A stretch of 64,000 bases of DNA, from contig NZ_RYZK01000002.1 in NCBI RefSeq assembly GCF_003990645.1, positions 1 through 64,000 of the forward strand, read 5' to 3'. Origin of the DNA: Shimia sediminis. Its GTDB lineage: Bacteria; Pseudomonadota; Alphaproteobacteria; Rhodobacterales; Rhodobacteraceae. Of this stretch, positions 19,284-27,663 are shown piece after piece; position 1 is the stretch's first letter, and the number at the start of each line of letters is the position of its first letter. Both the position numbers and the translations under genes were made by a program. A model generated the notes under the pieces. That model saw nothing but the letters and a program-made list of their open reading frames with translations, did not search any database and had not been told where the DNA came from.

Positions 19284-20399
19284 TCAGAACCAGCGACCTA
19301 TGGCAGCATACTGTGCGGAACACCCTGTTGCAGAAGTGGCCGACATCATGTTCACAATGACCGATGTAGCCGATGCTGTTTGCGCGGTGGCCCAGCACAG
19401 AGCAGAGTCTTGTGTTGCACCCGGCATAATATGCGGCGCAGTAATAAACGCTTCCGGGAATGACCACGTCTGTCCTGCCACCCAACGAAACAGCCCACCG
19501 ATTGGCGTCGTCGCGTCTCCGACAAACGCCGGGCTTGTGCATATCAGCGTTCCGTCAGCAAGCTTCAGATATTCACCATCAGCGTTGCTCCCCCTTTCAA
19601 GTACGGCGCCAGTCGGCATAGCGCCTGACTGCGAAACGGGCCCCAGCAGATTGCCCGGACAGTAGCCATAATCGACCCTCATTAGACGGCCCGGTGTGAC
19701 ATCATTTGCGCTCTGCATGACTGCATCGCCCTGAACCTGGCCGGAAATCGTCACATCCTGAGCAAAAGTCACTGCGCCACTGCCAGCCGCGATGGACAGG
19801 CCGGTAGACCATGCCCCACCATCGTCAGAGACTTTGATAGATAGATCATCATTTCCAGCCAATCCGATTTCCGCCCTCCCGGAGTACCCGGTCTGGAACA
19901 TCATGCTTGCCGTGTCACCCATCAAGGATTTGTTAATCTTCAGTTGATGCCCATAGCCAGCATTGTTGAGCAACGTCGCATCCGATGAAACAGTTAATCG
20001 GTTTGTGGCATCCGCCGTAGCGCTGATACCTAGGCGATTGGCTGAAAATGGGCGTTGAACCCCTGTTTGCCAACCTGAAACCTCGTCAAATACGACCTCC
20101 TCAGATTCAGAAATCACCTCAGCACGCCAACCCGGCAATGGAGTTAAAAAAATCCAACTCGCACCGTCATAAACAGCGATGTCATTGGTTTTGCCAGCCC
20201 AGGCTCCCGTTGCAGCCTGTGGAACGATATAGCGGTCGCCAATCGAGGCGAGCGTGGGCGGTGCAGTCTGGCTGCGTTCTATCACGGCCAGTTGCACAAT
20301 GGCGTCCAGCACTTTCAGTGCTTCATTGTGGGTGACATGCTTTTGCGCTTGTGATGGCTGGATAAAGGGAAGCGACAGTATCGCGCTTGCGTCGGACAT
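19284..20399 (-). CDS. DUF2793-domain protein
   Basis: Function not established. The N-terminal ILSLPFIQPSQAQKHVTHNE, followed by GDRYIVPQAATGAWAGKTND and WIFLTPLPGW, is the DUF2793 domain, common in Rhodobacteraceae and found in phage-tail-like and gene-transfer-agent-associated proteins. The rest is beta-rich (SISATADATNRLTV type) as in fibre proteins, and ends in a cysteine-containing domain. ATG 20399 has GGAGAG just upstream; 371 aa. From memory, a DUF2793 protein is one of the RcGTA head-spike proteins that bind capsule in Rhodobacter capsulatus, so its place in a capsule locus is suggestive. The gene opposes manC and shares strand with the RTX gene. Confidence 0.8.
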   Translation of the reverse strand: MSDASAILSLPFIQPSQAQKHVTHNEALKVLDAIVQLAVIERSQTAPPTLASIGDRYIVPQAATGAWAGKTNDIAVYDGASWIFLTPLPGWRAEVISESEEVVFDEVSGWQTGVQRPFSANRLGISATADATNRLTVSSDATLLNNAGYGHQLKINKSLMGDTASMMFQTGYSGRAEIGLAGNDDLSIKVSDDGGAWSTGLSIAAGSGAVTFAQDVTISGQVQGDAVMQSANDVTPGRLMRVDYGYCPGNLLGPVSQSGAMPTGAVLERGSNADGEYLKLADGTLICTSPAFVGDATTPIGGLFRWVAGQTWSFPEAFITAPHIMPGATQDSALCWATAQTASATSVIVNMMSATSATGCSAQYAAIGRWF

Positions 20400-20512
20400 G
20401 GCTCTCTCCAAAATTACTGAAGAAAGGGTCTACTGTCATCGGCTTAACGGCCACCTAGGCAACAGAACGCTCAACCAAGCGATTGCGCAACGGCTTCGCA
20501 TCTGTGCAGAGA

Positions 20513-22534
20513 TCAAACGAGAACAAACATATCCACTGAGAATTCTGAGACCTGCGTGCCCTCAAAGGTGATTGTTATGTTACCTTCACTCAGGGTTACG
20601 TCATCTCCGACCTGTCTTAGTGCTGCCAAAGCAGCCTCGCTGTCAGCAAAGCTAAATTGCTGCAACTCAATCATGTCCCATGCCTCGAGGCCGATCACGG
20701 CGTGCGACCCAGGTTGGCCAGCGTTGAACACAAAGGTGTCAGCCTGCCAGCCGCCAAAAAGAATGTTTTCGCCGGTACCACCCGACAGCCGGTCTCCCTC
20801 GCCCAGCTCCCTTAAGTATGTCACTAGGCTTTCGAAAGAGTTGGAGATGAATTCGGGACTCTCCGCAAAACCTATAACAACCTGCTCTCGGGTAAGAGTT
20901 CCGCTCTCAAGTTGGTCAACCCAAGCCGCTAATCCACCCATGTCAGGATCGCGATCCAAAACGTTGTTATAGAGCAGCGTTACAAACTGCGTGTTCATTG
21001 TTGCTCCGTAAGTGAGCTGAAACTCTGCACTGCCCACAAATCCTGCAACTGCCTCTTCAAGTGTCATCCCGTTGGCGAGAGCAGCAGTCCAGTTTGTCAA
21101 TCCTCCAAGATCTGGCGCACGATCGAACGCAGCTTGATAGAGGCGGAACACGTTGTCTGTCCAGCCTGCCTGAAAACTTGCCCAACTGTAGGTTAAACTG
21201 GGAATAGAAGTAGCAGCTTGAAACTCTGCACTCTCAGAGAATCCCAGTACCACCTGCTCACGAGTCAAAACCCCATTTTCCAGCGCATTTACCCAGTTTG
21301 TGAGTCCCTGCGCTTCGGGATCACGATCAAGTACATTGTTATAAAGCAGTGTTACAAACTCGGTGTTGGTGGTCGATCCGTACTTGGACTGAAACTCCAC
21401 GCTGTTGACAAAACCCGAGACAATTCCTTCTAGCGTTTGCCCGCCGAGTAACTCCTGGGTCCAGCCAGAATGACCTGCCACGTCTGGATCACGGTCCAAC
21501 GTCGCATGATAAAGGCGAAAGACCTGGCCCGAAACGCTATCAAAATCGCCGTTGCTGGGGTCTCCGCGAAGAAAGTCGTTCGCGCCTCCTCCCAACAACG
21601 TATCAGAGCCCATACCCCCAGCAATCACATTAAGTGGGCCAGTGTCCTGCTCCAAATCGTTGGTAATGTGCCAAAGGTCAAAAAGGTCCGCGTGCGAAAA
21701 ATCGGAAATGTCCAAGGGGCTGTTGTCGTGTGAGACAATGTCTATGGTTTCGTTCTGAAATGTGATGCGCACGCCGTTGGCCGTGCTTTCAAACTGCAAA
21801 GCACTGAGAGAATAGACGTTACCAAGTCCCGAAAGGTCCAAGCGATCAACGCCGATCTCAAAGTCCATGATTCTGTCGCTCTGACCATCTCTGGAAAATA
21901 CAAAGACATCTGCGCCATCACCTCCGTAAAGCACATCGGCGCCTCGGCCATCCATCAGAGTATCTTCGCCTTCACCGCCAATCAGGGTGTCGTTCCCGTC
22001 ACCACCAGAAAGAACGTCATCTTGTGACCCGCCCGTCAAAATGTCGTTTAAAGATGTGCCAACCTGCTGCTCTCCCAAATGCTCAGTTGAGACTTGCAAC
22101 GTCACGATTGAAGGATCGTTTTCTCCCGCGACGTAGATCCGGATCTCGCCCTCCACGGCCATTGCCGTGACCGAACTGATGTTATCCAGCGGCATGGTTT
22201 CGGAGCCGCTAATTGTTTCCTCGTGAATTAACCGCCCGCCAGGTAATAGCCGCAACAATGTCAGGCCATCATCGCCGCCCCCGACAATCACAAAGATCTG
22301 CCCATCAACATCAACAACTTCAAAGTCGGTGATGCTCTCAAACCTTGTGTCTCGATTGTCGTTAACCTGGTCAGCCACCTCAAGATTGCCTTCGGCATCC
22401 AGCCGCGCCACGACCAGCGAGTTAGACCCGCTAGCGGCTAACAAGACAAAGTCTTCTCCGTCCACTTGGGCCGTATGAAGTGCAGTGGGCGACTCAATCC
22501 ACATCTCAAGTCCAGAAGTGAGTTGACCCGTCAT
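20513..22534 (-). pseudogene. RTX / DUF4214 secreted protein, C-terminal part beyond an in-frame stop
   Basis: 673 codons open from an ATG that directly follows the TGA ending the upstream fragment in the same frame. Order: a beta-propeller-like stretch continuing the fragment; RTX calcium-binding repeats (GGSQDDVLSGGDGNDTLIGG) near residues 160-215; two tandem blocks of about 125 aa, each with a pair of DUF4214 units (FVTLLYNNVLDRDP appears in both); then a second RTX segment (GGTGENILFGGWQADTFVF). Such proteins leave the cell by type I secretion using a C-terminal signal. Either this is a nonsense-broken gene or the part is made by read-through or re-initiation; no ribosome site precedes the ATG. 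No type I secretion genes are in the window. Confidence 0.75.
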
Positions 22535-23155
22535 TCAGGCATCACCGGATTCATCGACGCGAATGGCTGTCAGCGTGTTGTTCTCGCCAGACGCCACCAA
22601 CAAAAAGCTCTCTCCGCTTCGAGAAATCTGGGCCATTGCCCGAACCTCTCCGACCCCACCATCAGAACCGATATTAACCTGCGCAGCGATCTGCATTTGC
22701 CCGCCGGGGTCTTCTTCCCAACAGACGATCCAATCGTCGTTGCGTGAGGCACTGAAAACGAACTCCTGGCTCCCCACACGCACTATCTCGGTGGCCAAAA
22801 ATGGGCTTTCGCTGCTGACATATGTCCGCGCGCCTTGCAAAGTTCCCTCAGCAGTGATGTCGCTTTGAAGAATACCGACGCCAGCCACTCCGTAGACCAT
22901 CAATGTTGGTTGAGATTCATCTGTATCTAGAACCAATCGCGCCAAGGTTCCGGGGGCGGCAGTCCCGGAAAAATGCCATTGATCCACAAGCGCCATGCTG
23001 TTCTCGGCGTCGTAGACGAACACAGACCCACCATCCGCAGACACCATGTAAACTCGCAACCCGGCATCACTCTGATAGACCACGAGGTCCCCTATGCCTC
23101 CGGTCGTTGCTTCTACTCCACCTGTAAAGGTTCCGCTAAACGTTAAATTGACCAC
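22535..23155 (-). pseudogene. N-terminal fragment of the RTX/DUF4214 protein, ended by in-frame TGA
   Basis: A 206-aa stretch from a GTG start with repeats of a propeller type (GIGDLVVYQSDAGLRVYMVS; SFLLVASGENNTLTAIRVDE). The same repeat pattern goes on directly past the TGA at 22537-22535 (FVLLAASGSNSLVVARLDAE), in the same frame and without a gap, so the two parts were almost certainly one coding sequence of about 880 codons. Alone this part lacks any RTX repeat or secretion signal. A sequencing error is possible. Confidence 0.72.
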
Positions 23156-23348
23156 CCGCTTTACTCACCCAAATGCCCCCACGGCACAGAGAGAAAAGTC
23201 GGATATCGGCACGTCGAATTTGGCGGCAAAATGCGGCAACCCTGCGACTATCAATCAAAATTGAATTTGAGTTTGATACGATTTGACCTCGATCGCGCCG
23301 AAGAGATAGAACAATGAACCGATCCGATGCGTGAAAAGACCGTGCAGA

Positions 23349-24281
23349 ATGCTTCCCCAGTCAGAAATTCCAGTTGCAATTCTTCTCTGCACCTACAACG
23401 GGGCAGAGCACCTGGACGAACAACTGGCTTCCTTTGAGGCGCAAACCCACAAGTGTTGGCAGTTGTGGGCTAGCGACGATGGCTCGCAGGACGCAACAGT
23501 TGAAATTCTGCAACGTTGGAAGATGCGCTGGAAAGGACATCACGAGGTCAGGCTGATCAAGGGTTCCGGAAAAGGCGCGGCATCAAACTTCCTGTCGCTG
23601 TTGACGCATGCCGACCTTCCACAATGCCACGTCGTCCTTTCAGACCAGGATGATGTGTGGCACACAGAAAAGCTTGCCCGTGCCCTTGAATACATGGCGA
23701 CAGCTCCGGCTGATCAGCCAACGCTTTACGGTGCCCAGAGTACGCACACAGACGCGAACTTGAGCTCAATGGGCCCTTCTATACCCCTTAGGCGCCCACC
23801 GAGCTTTGCAAATGCACTCACCCAGAACGTCGTAAGTGGGCACAGTGCTGCACTAAATGTTACCGGATTGGCATTGGTGCGGCGCGCGGGGGTTCCAGCC
23901 AACGTTCCCTTTCACGACTGGTGGCTCTATCAATTGGTTTCCGGTGCTGGGGGGACGGTTCTAGTCGATGACCACACAGTGCTATGCTATCGGCAACACG
24001 AACAGAACCTTCTCGGTGCCCATAGGGGATTTGCAGCTTTATACCAGCGTCTAAGATTGGTGTTTGACGGAACCTATGGACGGTGGATAGATTCCAACCT
24101 CGCCGCATTGGTTGAGGTGTCCGGTGAACTTGACCCTAGCTATCGAGAAACCGTGCAAAAACTCGCGAGAACGCGTCGCGGTGTTTTTCGGTTTTTGACC
24201 ATGCTGCGTGCAGGTTTGCATCGGCAACGCGTTTCCAATACCTGTTTATTCTATCTGGCAGCAATGCTCGGGCGCATTTAG
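23349..24281 (+). CDS. GT2 family glycosyltransferase (rhamnosyltransferase-like)
   Basis: Predicted glycosyltransferase of about 310 aa. The GT-A signatures are IPVAILLCTYNGAEHLDEQL at the N-terminus, LWASDDGSQDATVEIL, and the DXD-like VVLSDQDDVWHTEKL, the SDQDDVW form common in rhamnosyltransferases of O-antigen and exopolysaccharide loci. FHDWWLYQLVSGAGG in the middle is the usual acceptor-side segment. Start ATG 23349 gives a normal N-terminus; GTG 23331 is in frame, and neither has a strong ribosome site. It is divergent from the RTX gene. L-rhamnose from the rfb genes is a plausible donor. Confidence 0.85.
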   Translation: MLPQSEIPVAILLCTYNGAEHLDEQLASFEAQTHKCWQLWASDDGSQDATVEILQRWKMRWKGHHEVRLIKGSGKGAASNFLSLLTHADLPQCHVVLSDQDDVWHTEKLARALEYMATAPADQPTLYGAQSTHTDANLSSMGPSIPLRRPPSFANALTQNVVSGHSAALNVTGLALVRRAGVPANVPFHDWWLYQLVSGAGGTVLVDDHTVLCYRQHEQNLLGAHRGFAALYQRLRLVFDGTYGRWIDSNLAALVEVSGELDPSYRETVQKLARTRRGVFRFLTMLRAGLHRQRVSNTCLFYLAAMLGRI

Positions 24282-24348
24282 GACACCACTGATAGTATGA
24301 AACCATACTCTCCCACCAAACTCCCTCTATCTACTGCTAAGCCAGTTA

Positions 24349-25245
24349 ATGCCCTTAGTTAACCCAATGGCCCCTTTCGCCCCTCACAGACGCGTTCTTG
24401 TCCTTGGCTCCAACAGCCGTATTGGGCGTTTGCTTGCACGCGTCTGGGGCAACGGGACCCATTATGGGGTGTTGCCCCATTGGCAGCACCGCCCATTGCA
24501 GGCCTCCTTCCCAGCCGAGCCGAACGTGAATACGACTGAGATCAGTCTTTTGAACAACGAGATGAAGCTCGCGAGCCTTGCTAGTGGGATGGACGCAATG
24601 TTGGTTCTGGCTGGGGTCACCCCTTCTAGCAAGACGTCGAATCCAGACTACAAGTTGAATGTCATTTTGGCACAGGCGGCTTTGTCGGCCGCAGTTCGGG
24701 CGAACGTGAAAAGGGTGTTCTTAATCTCTACGGCGGCGGTTTACGGCACTGGATCCGGATGGATTGAGTCTATGCTTACGCGGCCGAGTAGTTCTTATGG
24801 GACCTCTAAACTTGCGATGGAGCAAATGGCCAAAGCCTATGAAGGCGTAACAGTCTTGCGTTTAGGGAACGTGGCCGGAGCAGACCAACTGCTGGGGCCT
24901 GGACGACGAGACGTGATCCTCGATGTTTTTGCAGACGGCCGGAGCCCGAAACGCAGTTACATTGGCCCAACTGCGATGGGACGCGTCCTTGCTGAACTGA
25001 TTTGCAGTCGCGATCCATTACCAAACTGCATCAACGTGGCAGCGCCGGAACCTGTGGATATGGCAGAGCTTCTGAAAGCCGCGGATATCCGGTTCTCAAC
25101 CCGTCCAGCGCCACCCGACCTTCCTGCATCTCTCACACTGGACACAAGCTTGCTTCAAAGCCTTACATCCCTTCACGCCAAGGATGCACATCCGCAGAAC
25201 ATTGTCTCTGACTGGCTAAGTATTACAGGAGGGCGCCCCCTGTGA
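24349..25245 (+). CDS. NAD-dependent epimerase/dehydratase family protein
   Basis: Extended SDR fold protein, 298 aa, probably acting on a nucleotide- or lipid-linked sugar. It has VLVLGSNSRIGRLLARVWG near the N-terminus (a degraded GxxGxxG), a Ser-containing LISTAAVYGTG and SSYGTSKLAMEQM (YxxxK), so the catalytic residues are in place. Starts at 24349 and 24367 are both possible. Its stop overlaps the GTG of the next gene (GTGA). Specific reaction unknown; because no fcl/rmd is found elsewhere in the window, it could be the reductase acting after gmd, though the sequence does not prove it. Confidence 0.7.
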   Translation: MPLVNPMAPFAPHRRVLVLGSNSRIGRLLARVWGNGTHYGVLPHWQHRPLQASFPAEPNVNTTEISLLNNEMKLASLASGMDAMLVLAGVTPSSKTSNPDYKLNVILAQAALSAAVRANVKRVFLISTAAVYGTGSGWIESMLTRPSSSYGTSKLAMEQMAKAYEGVTVLRLGNVAGADQLLGPGRRDVILDVFADGRSPKRSYIGPTAMGRVLAELICSRDPLPNCINVAAPEPVDMAELLKAADIRFSTRPAPPDLPASLTLDTSLLQSLTSLHAKDAHPQNIVSDWLSITGGRPL

Positions 25246-25853
25246 GCGCGTTTGCCAAGCGATTGTTTGACATCTTTGTTGCGTTGTCGCTCGGAGTCAT
25301 TCTGATGCCAGTGGTGATCGCTTTTGCACTCCTAATCGCCATCTCTGATGGCCCCCCGGTGTTCTATGTTAGCGAACGCATGCGCACGCCCGACCGCTCT
25401 TTTCGCCTTTGGAAACTGCGCACTATGCGTACAGACCTTCAAGATAGCGGTGTCACAGGTGGAGACAAAGCGGACCGCATCACGCCGATTGGCCACATTC
25501 TGCGAAAACTTCGGCTGGACGAGATCCCACAGCTTTGGAACGTACTACGTGGAGACATGAGCCTAGTGGGCCCGCGGCCTCCGTTGCCCCACTATGTGGA
25601 ACGCTACCCAAAAATCTATGGCCCCGTCTTGCAAAGCCGCCCGGGTGTCACTGGATTGGCCACGTTGGTTTTCCACCGACATGAAGAACGCCTATTGTCG
25701 CACTGCAAGACGCCACAGGAAACCGAAGAAACCTATGTACGCGTTTGTATTCCACGCAAAGCGCGACTGGATCAGATCTACGCAAACAATCGCAGCCTAA
25801 GGCTTGACATTTGGATCCTATGGCAGACCCTGCGCAAAATACTGCCTTGCTGA
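25242..25853 (+). CDS. Undecaprenyl-phosphate sugar phosphotransferase, short form (PglC/ExoY-type)
   Basis: Probable initiating enzyme that places the first sugar-1-phosphate on undecaprenyl phosphate at the inner membrane. The 203-aa protein is a minimal catalytic domain: RLFDIFVALSLGVILMPVVI (re-entrant membrane helix), FRLWKLRTMRTD, the LRLDEIPQLWNVLRGDMSLV block with the Asp-Glu catalytic pair, and GPRPPLPHYV. GTG 25242 has AGGAGG upstream and overlaps the preceding stop. A Und-PP primer feeding a KpsMT-like exporter resembles O-antigen-type ABC pathways more than classic group 2 capsules. Confidence 0.9.
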   Translation: MSAFAKRLFDIFVALSLGVILMPVVIAFALLIAISDGPPVFYVSERMRTPDRSFRLWKLRTMRTDLQDSGVTGGDKADRITPIGHILRKLRLDEIPQLWNVLRGDMSLVGPRPPLPHYVERYPKIYGPVLQSRPGVTGLATLVFHRHEERLLSHCKTPQETEETYVRVCIPRKARLDQIYANNRSLRLDIWILWQTLRKILPC

Positions 25854-25989
25854 CAAATGCAAACACACGCCCGCAAAAAACGTATCAACCGAGTTGGAAC
25901 CAGCATTCTAAGCGTTAAGGTTCACGCGCAAAATGTAACGGTTAGATTGCTGGGCGAGAAGTGAGAAACAAATTCATGAGCTACGCAAG

Positions 25990-26865
25990 ATGAGCACACG
26001 AAAAGGAATTATTCTGGCCGGAGGGTCAGGCACTCGGCTCTATCCAGTAACAGTTGGTGTCTCTAAACAACTTCTCCCGATATATGACAAACCGATGATT
26101 TATTATCCGCTGAGCGTGCTGATGCTGACCGGCATTCGGGAAATCGCCATAATAACCACTCCGGGTGATCAGGAACAATTCAAGCGCACTCTGGGGGATG
26201 GTAGCCAGTGGGGCCTATCGCTGACGTACATTGTTCAACCATCCCCAGATGGGCTCGCGCAGGCCTATTTGCTGGCAGAGCAGTTCTTGGCAGGTGCCCC
26301 TTCTGCCATGGTTTTGGGTGACAACATTTTTTTTGGCCATGGGTTACCACAGGAGCTGGCGATTGCGGACGCAAACACCAATGGTGGTACAGTGTTTGGC
26401 TATCGTGTCAGCGACCCAGAGCGCTATGGGGTAGTGGACTTTGACGCAGACGGGACGGTTCGGGCGATCATCGAAAAACCTGAAGTCGCTCCTTCTCCAT
26501 TTGCAGTTGCCGGTCTTTACTTTCTCGATGAGACGGCCTCGGAACGTGCAAAAGCTGTGAACCGGTCTGCACGCGGAGAACTTGAGATCACTACATTGTT
26601 AGAGATGTATCTTGCTGAAGAAACCCTGAGTGTTCGAAACTTGGGGCGTGGCTATGCGTGGCTGGACACCGGGACGCATGCGAGTTTGCTCGACGCTGGA
26701 AACTTTGTACGCACGCTTTCTGAACGTCAGGGAATGCAAGTCGGAAGCCCGGATGAAATTGCCTATGCTCAGGGCTGGATCAATGCAAGCCAACTGCATG
26801 CTCGGGCATCGGCATTGTCTAAGAACTCGTATGGCCAATATTTGCTGGGGTTATTGAAAGGTTAG
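25990..26865 (+). CDS. rfbA: Glucose-1-phosphate thymidylyltransferase
   Basis: First step of dTDP-L-rhamnose synthesis: glucose-1-phosphate plus dTTP to dTDP-glucose. The 291-aa protein has GIILAGGSGTRLYPVTVGVS, KQLLPIYDKPMIYYPLSVLM, MVLGDNIFFGHGL and YAWLDTGTHASLLDAGNFV, all RmlA signatures, and normal length. It lies 14 kb from rfbCBD, at the far end of the locus, and is convergent with the PAS-LuxR gene. Confidence 0.97.
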   Translation: MSTRKGIILAGGSGTRLYPVTVGVSKQLLPIYDKPMIYYPLSVLMLTGIREIAIITTPGDQEQFKRTLGDGSQWGLSLTYIVQPSPDGLAQAYLLAEQFLAGAPSAMVLGDNIFFGHGLPQELAIADANTNGGTVFGYRVSDPERYGVVDFDADGTVRAIIEKPEVAPSPFAVAGLYFLDETASERAKAVNRSARGELEITTLLEMYLAEETLSVRNLGRGYAWLDTGTHASLLDAGNFVRTLSERQGMQVGSPDEIAYAQGWINASQLHARASALSKNSYGQYLLGLLKG

Positions 26866-26947
26866 ACTTGGCACGGAGTAAAGGAACTCTGGCGCTAAGA
26901 TCGGTCGAAATTAATTTCGATTGTATCTTCACGCCAACGTACGCCAC

Positions 26948-27487
26948 CTAAGGTGTCAAATACGTTAGGCGACCAAGTAGCTCGGCCGCATTTTTGACCT
27001 CGAAACGCTTTAACAACCTCGCGCGCACGTCTTCAATCGTTCTGGGCGACAGGTCCAGTTCCCGGGCAATCTCTTTGCTTGTCAAACCACGCCCAAGCCC
27101 CCCGACAACCTGCCGCTCGCGACGAGTAAGCGCCAGTGGTGGGGTCTCAGAAATTATCGCAAAGGTCATTACCAACTGCGCCAAAGGATCGTCCGGTGTC
27201 AAAGATTGGGCTCTAAATCTGCACCACAAGGGGCTGCCGTCACGGCGCCGCATCATACGTTCATCAGTATAGAGGTTGTTTTTCTGCAAAGGCACCAGCC
27301 CAATATCGCGAACCCTCTCAAACTCGTCGGCTGACCCATAGAGCACGCGAAAAGACTGCCCTATGAGAGCATTTCGTTCGTACCCTAGGATTTGTGCAAA
27401 GGCGGCGTTACAGGCCTTAATAACCCTGTGCTCCGTCAGTACAATTCCGACGGGCGCGTACTCATATGCGAGATGATCCAGATCCAC
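26948..27487 (-). CDS. PAS-domain LuxR-type transcriptional regulator
   Basis: A 179-aa one-component regulator. Residues 5-115 form a PAS domain (YAPVGIVLTEHRVIKACNAA; GYERNALIGQSFRVLY; RRRDGSPLWCRFRAQSL) and residues 118-175 a LuxR/GerE helix-turn-helix (LTRRERQVVGGLGRGLTSKE; LSPRTIEDVRARLLKRFEVK). No REC or autoinducer domain is seen, so the PAS probably senses a small ligand. GTG 27487 has GGAGAG seven bases upstream. It is divergent from the M20/Dpp operon, with a 10+10 bp dyad in between, so it probably controls that operon and itself. Confidence 0.88.
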   Translation of the reverse strand: MDLDHLAYEYAPVGIVLTEHRVIKACNAAFAQILGYERNALIGQSFRVLYGSADEFERVRDIGLVPLQKNNLYTDERMMRRRDGSPLWCRFRAQSLTPDDPLAQLVMTFAIISETPPLALTRRERQVVGGLGRGLTSKEIARELDLSPRTIEDVRARLLKRFEVKNAAELLGRLTYLTP

Positions 27488-27500
27488 AGTTATGCTCTCC

Positions 27501-27524
27501 CAACACCGTACTCCTACGGTGTTG
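27501..27524. promoter_or_regulatory. Dyad operator between PAS-LuxR gene and catabolic operon
   Basis: A perfect inverted repeat: left arm CAACACCGTA (27501-27510), 4-base spacer CTCC, right arm TACGGTGTTG (27515-27524). A further half-site ACCGTA follows at 27527-27532. It lies 14 bases upstream of the regulator's GTG and 140 bases upstream of the M20 gene. LuxR-family dimers bind dyads of about 20 bp, so this is the likely target of the adjacent regulator. A hairpin in the regulator's own leader is an alternative. Confidence 0.6.
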
Positions 27525-27663
27525 ATACCGTACCATGCAATGCCGCATGATCACTATACTCAAAGACAGCGCGTCGTCGCTGCCAGTTTGACCACCGTAA
27601 CCCGCCAATGCACTTGCGCTCCTGCATATGCTTAGCCCTGCCGATCAAAGTGACAACCACTAG

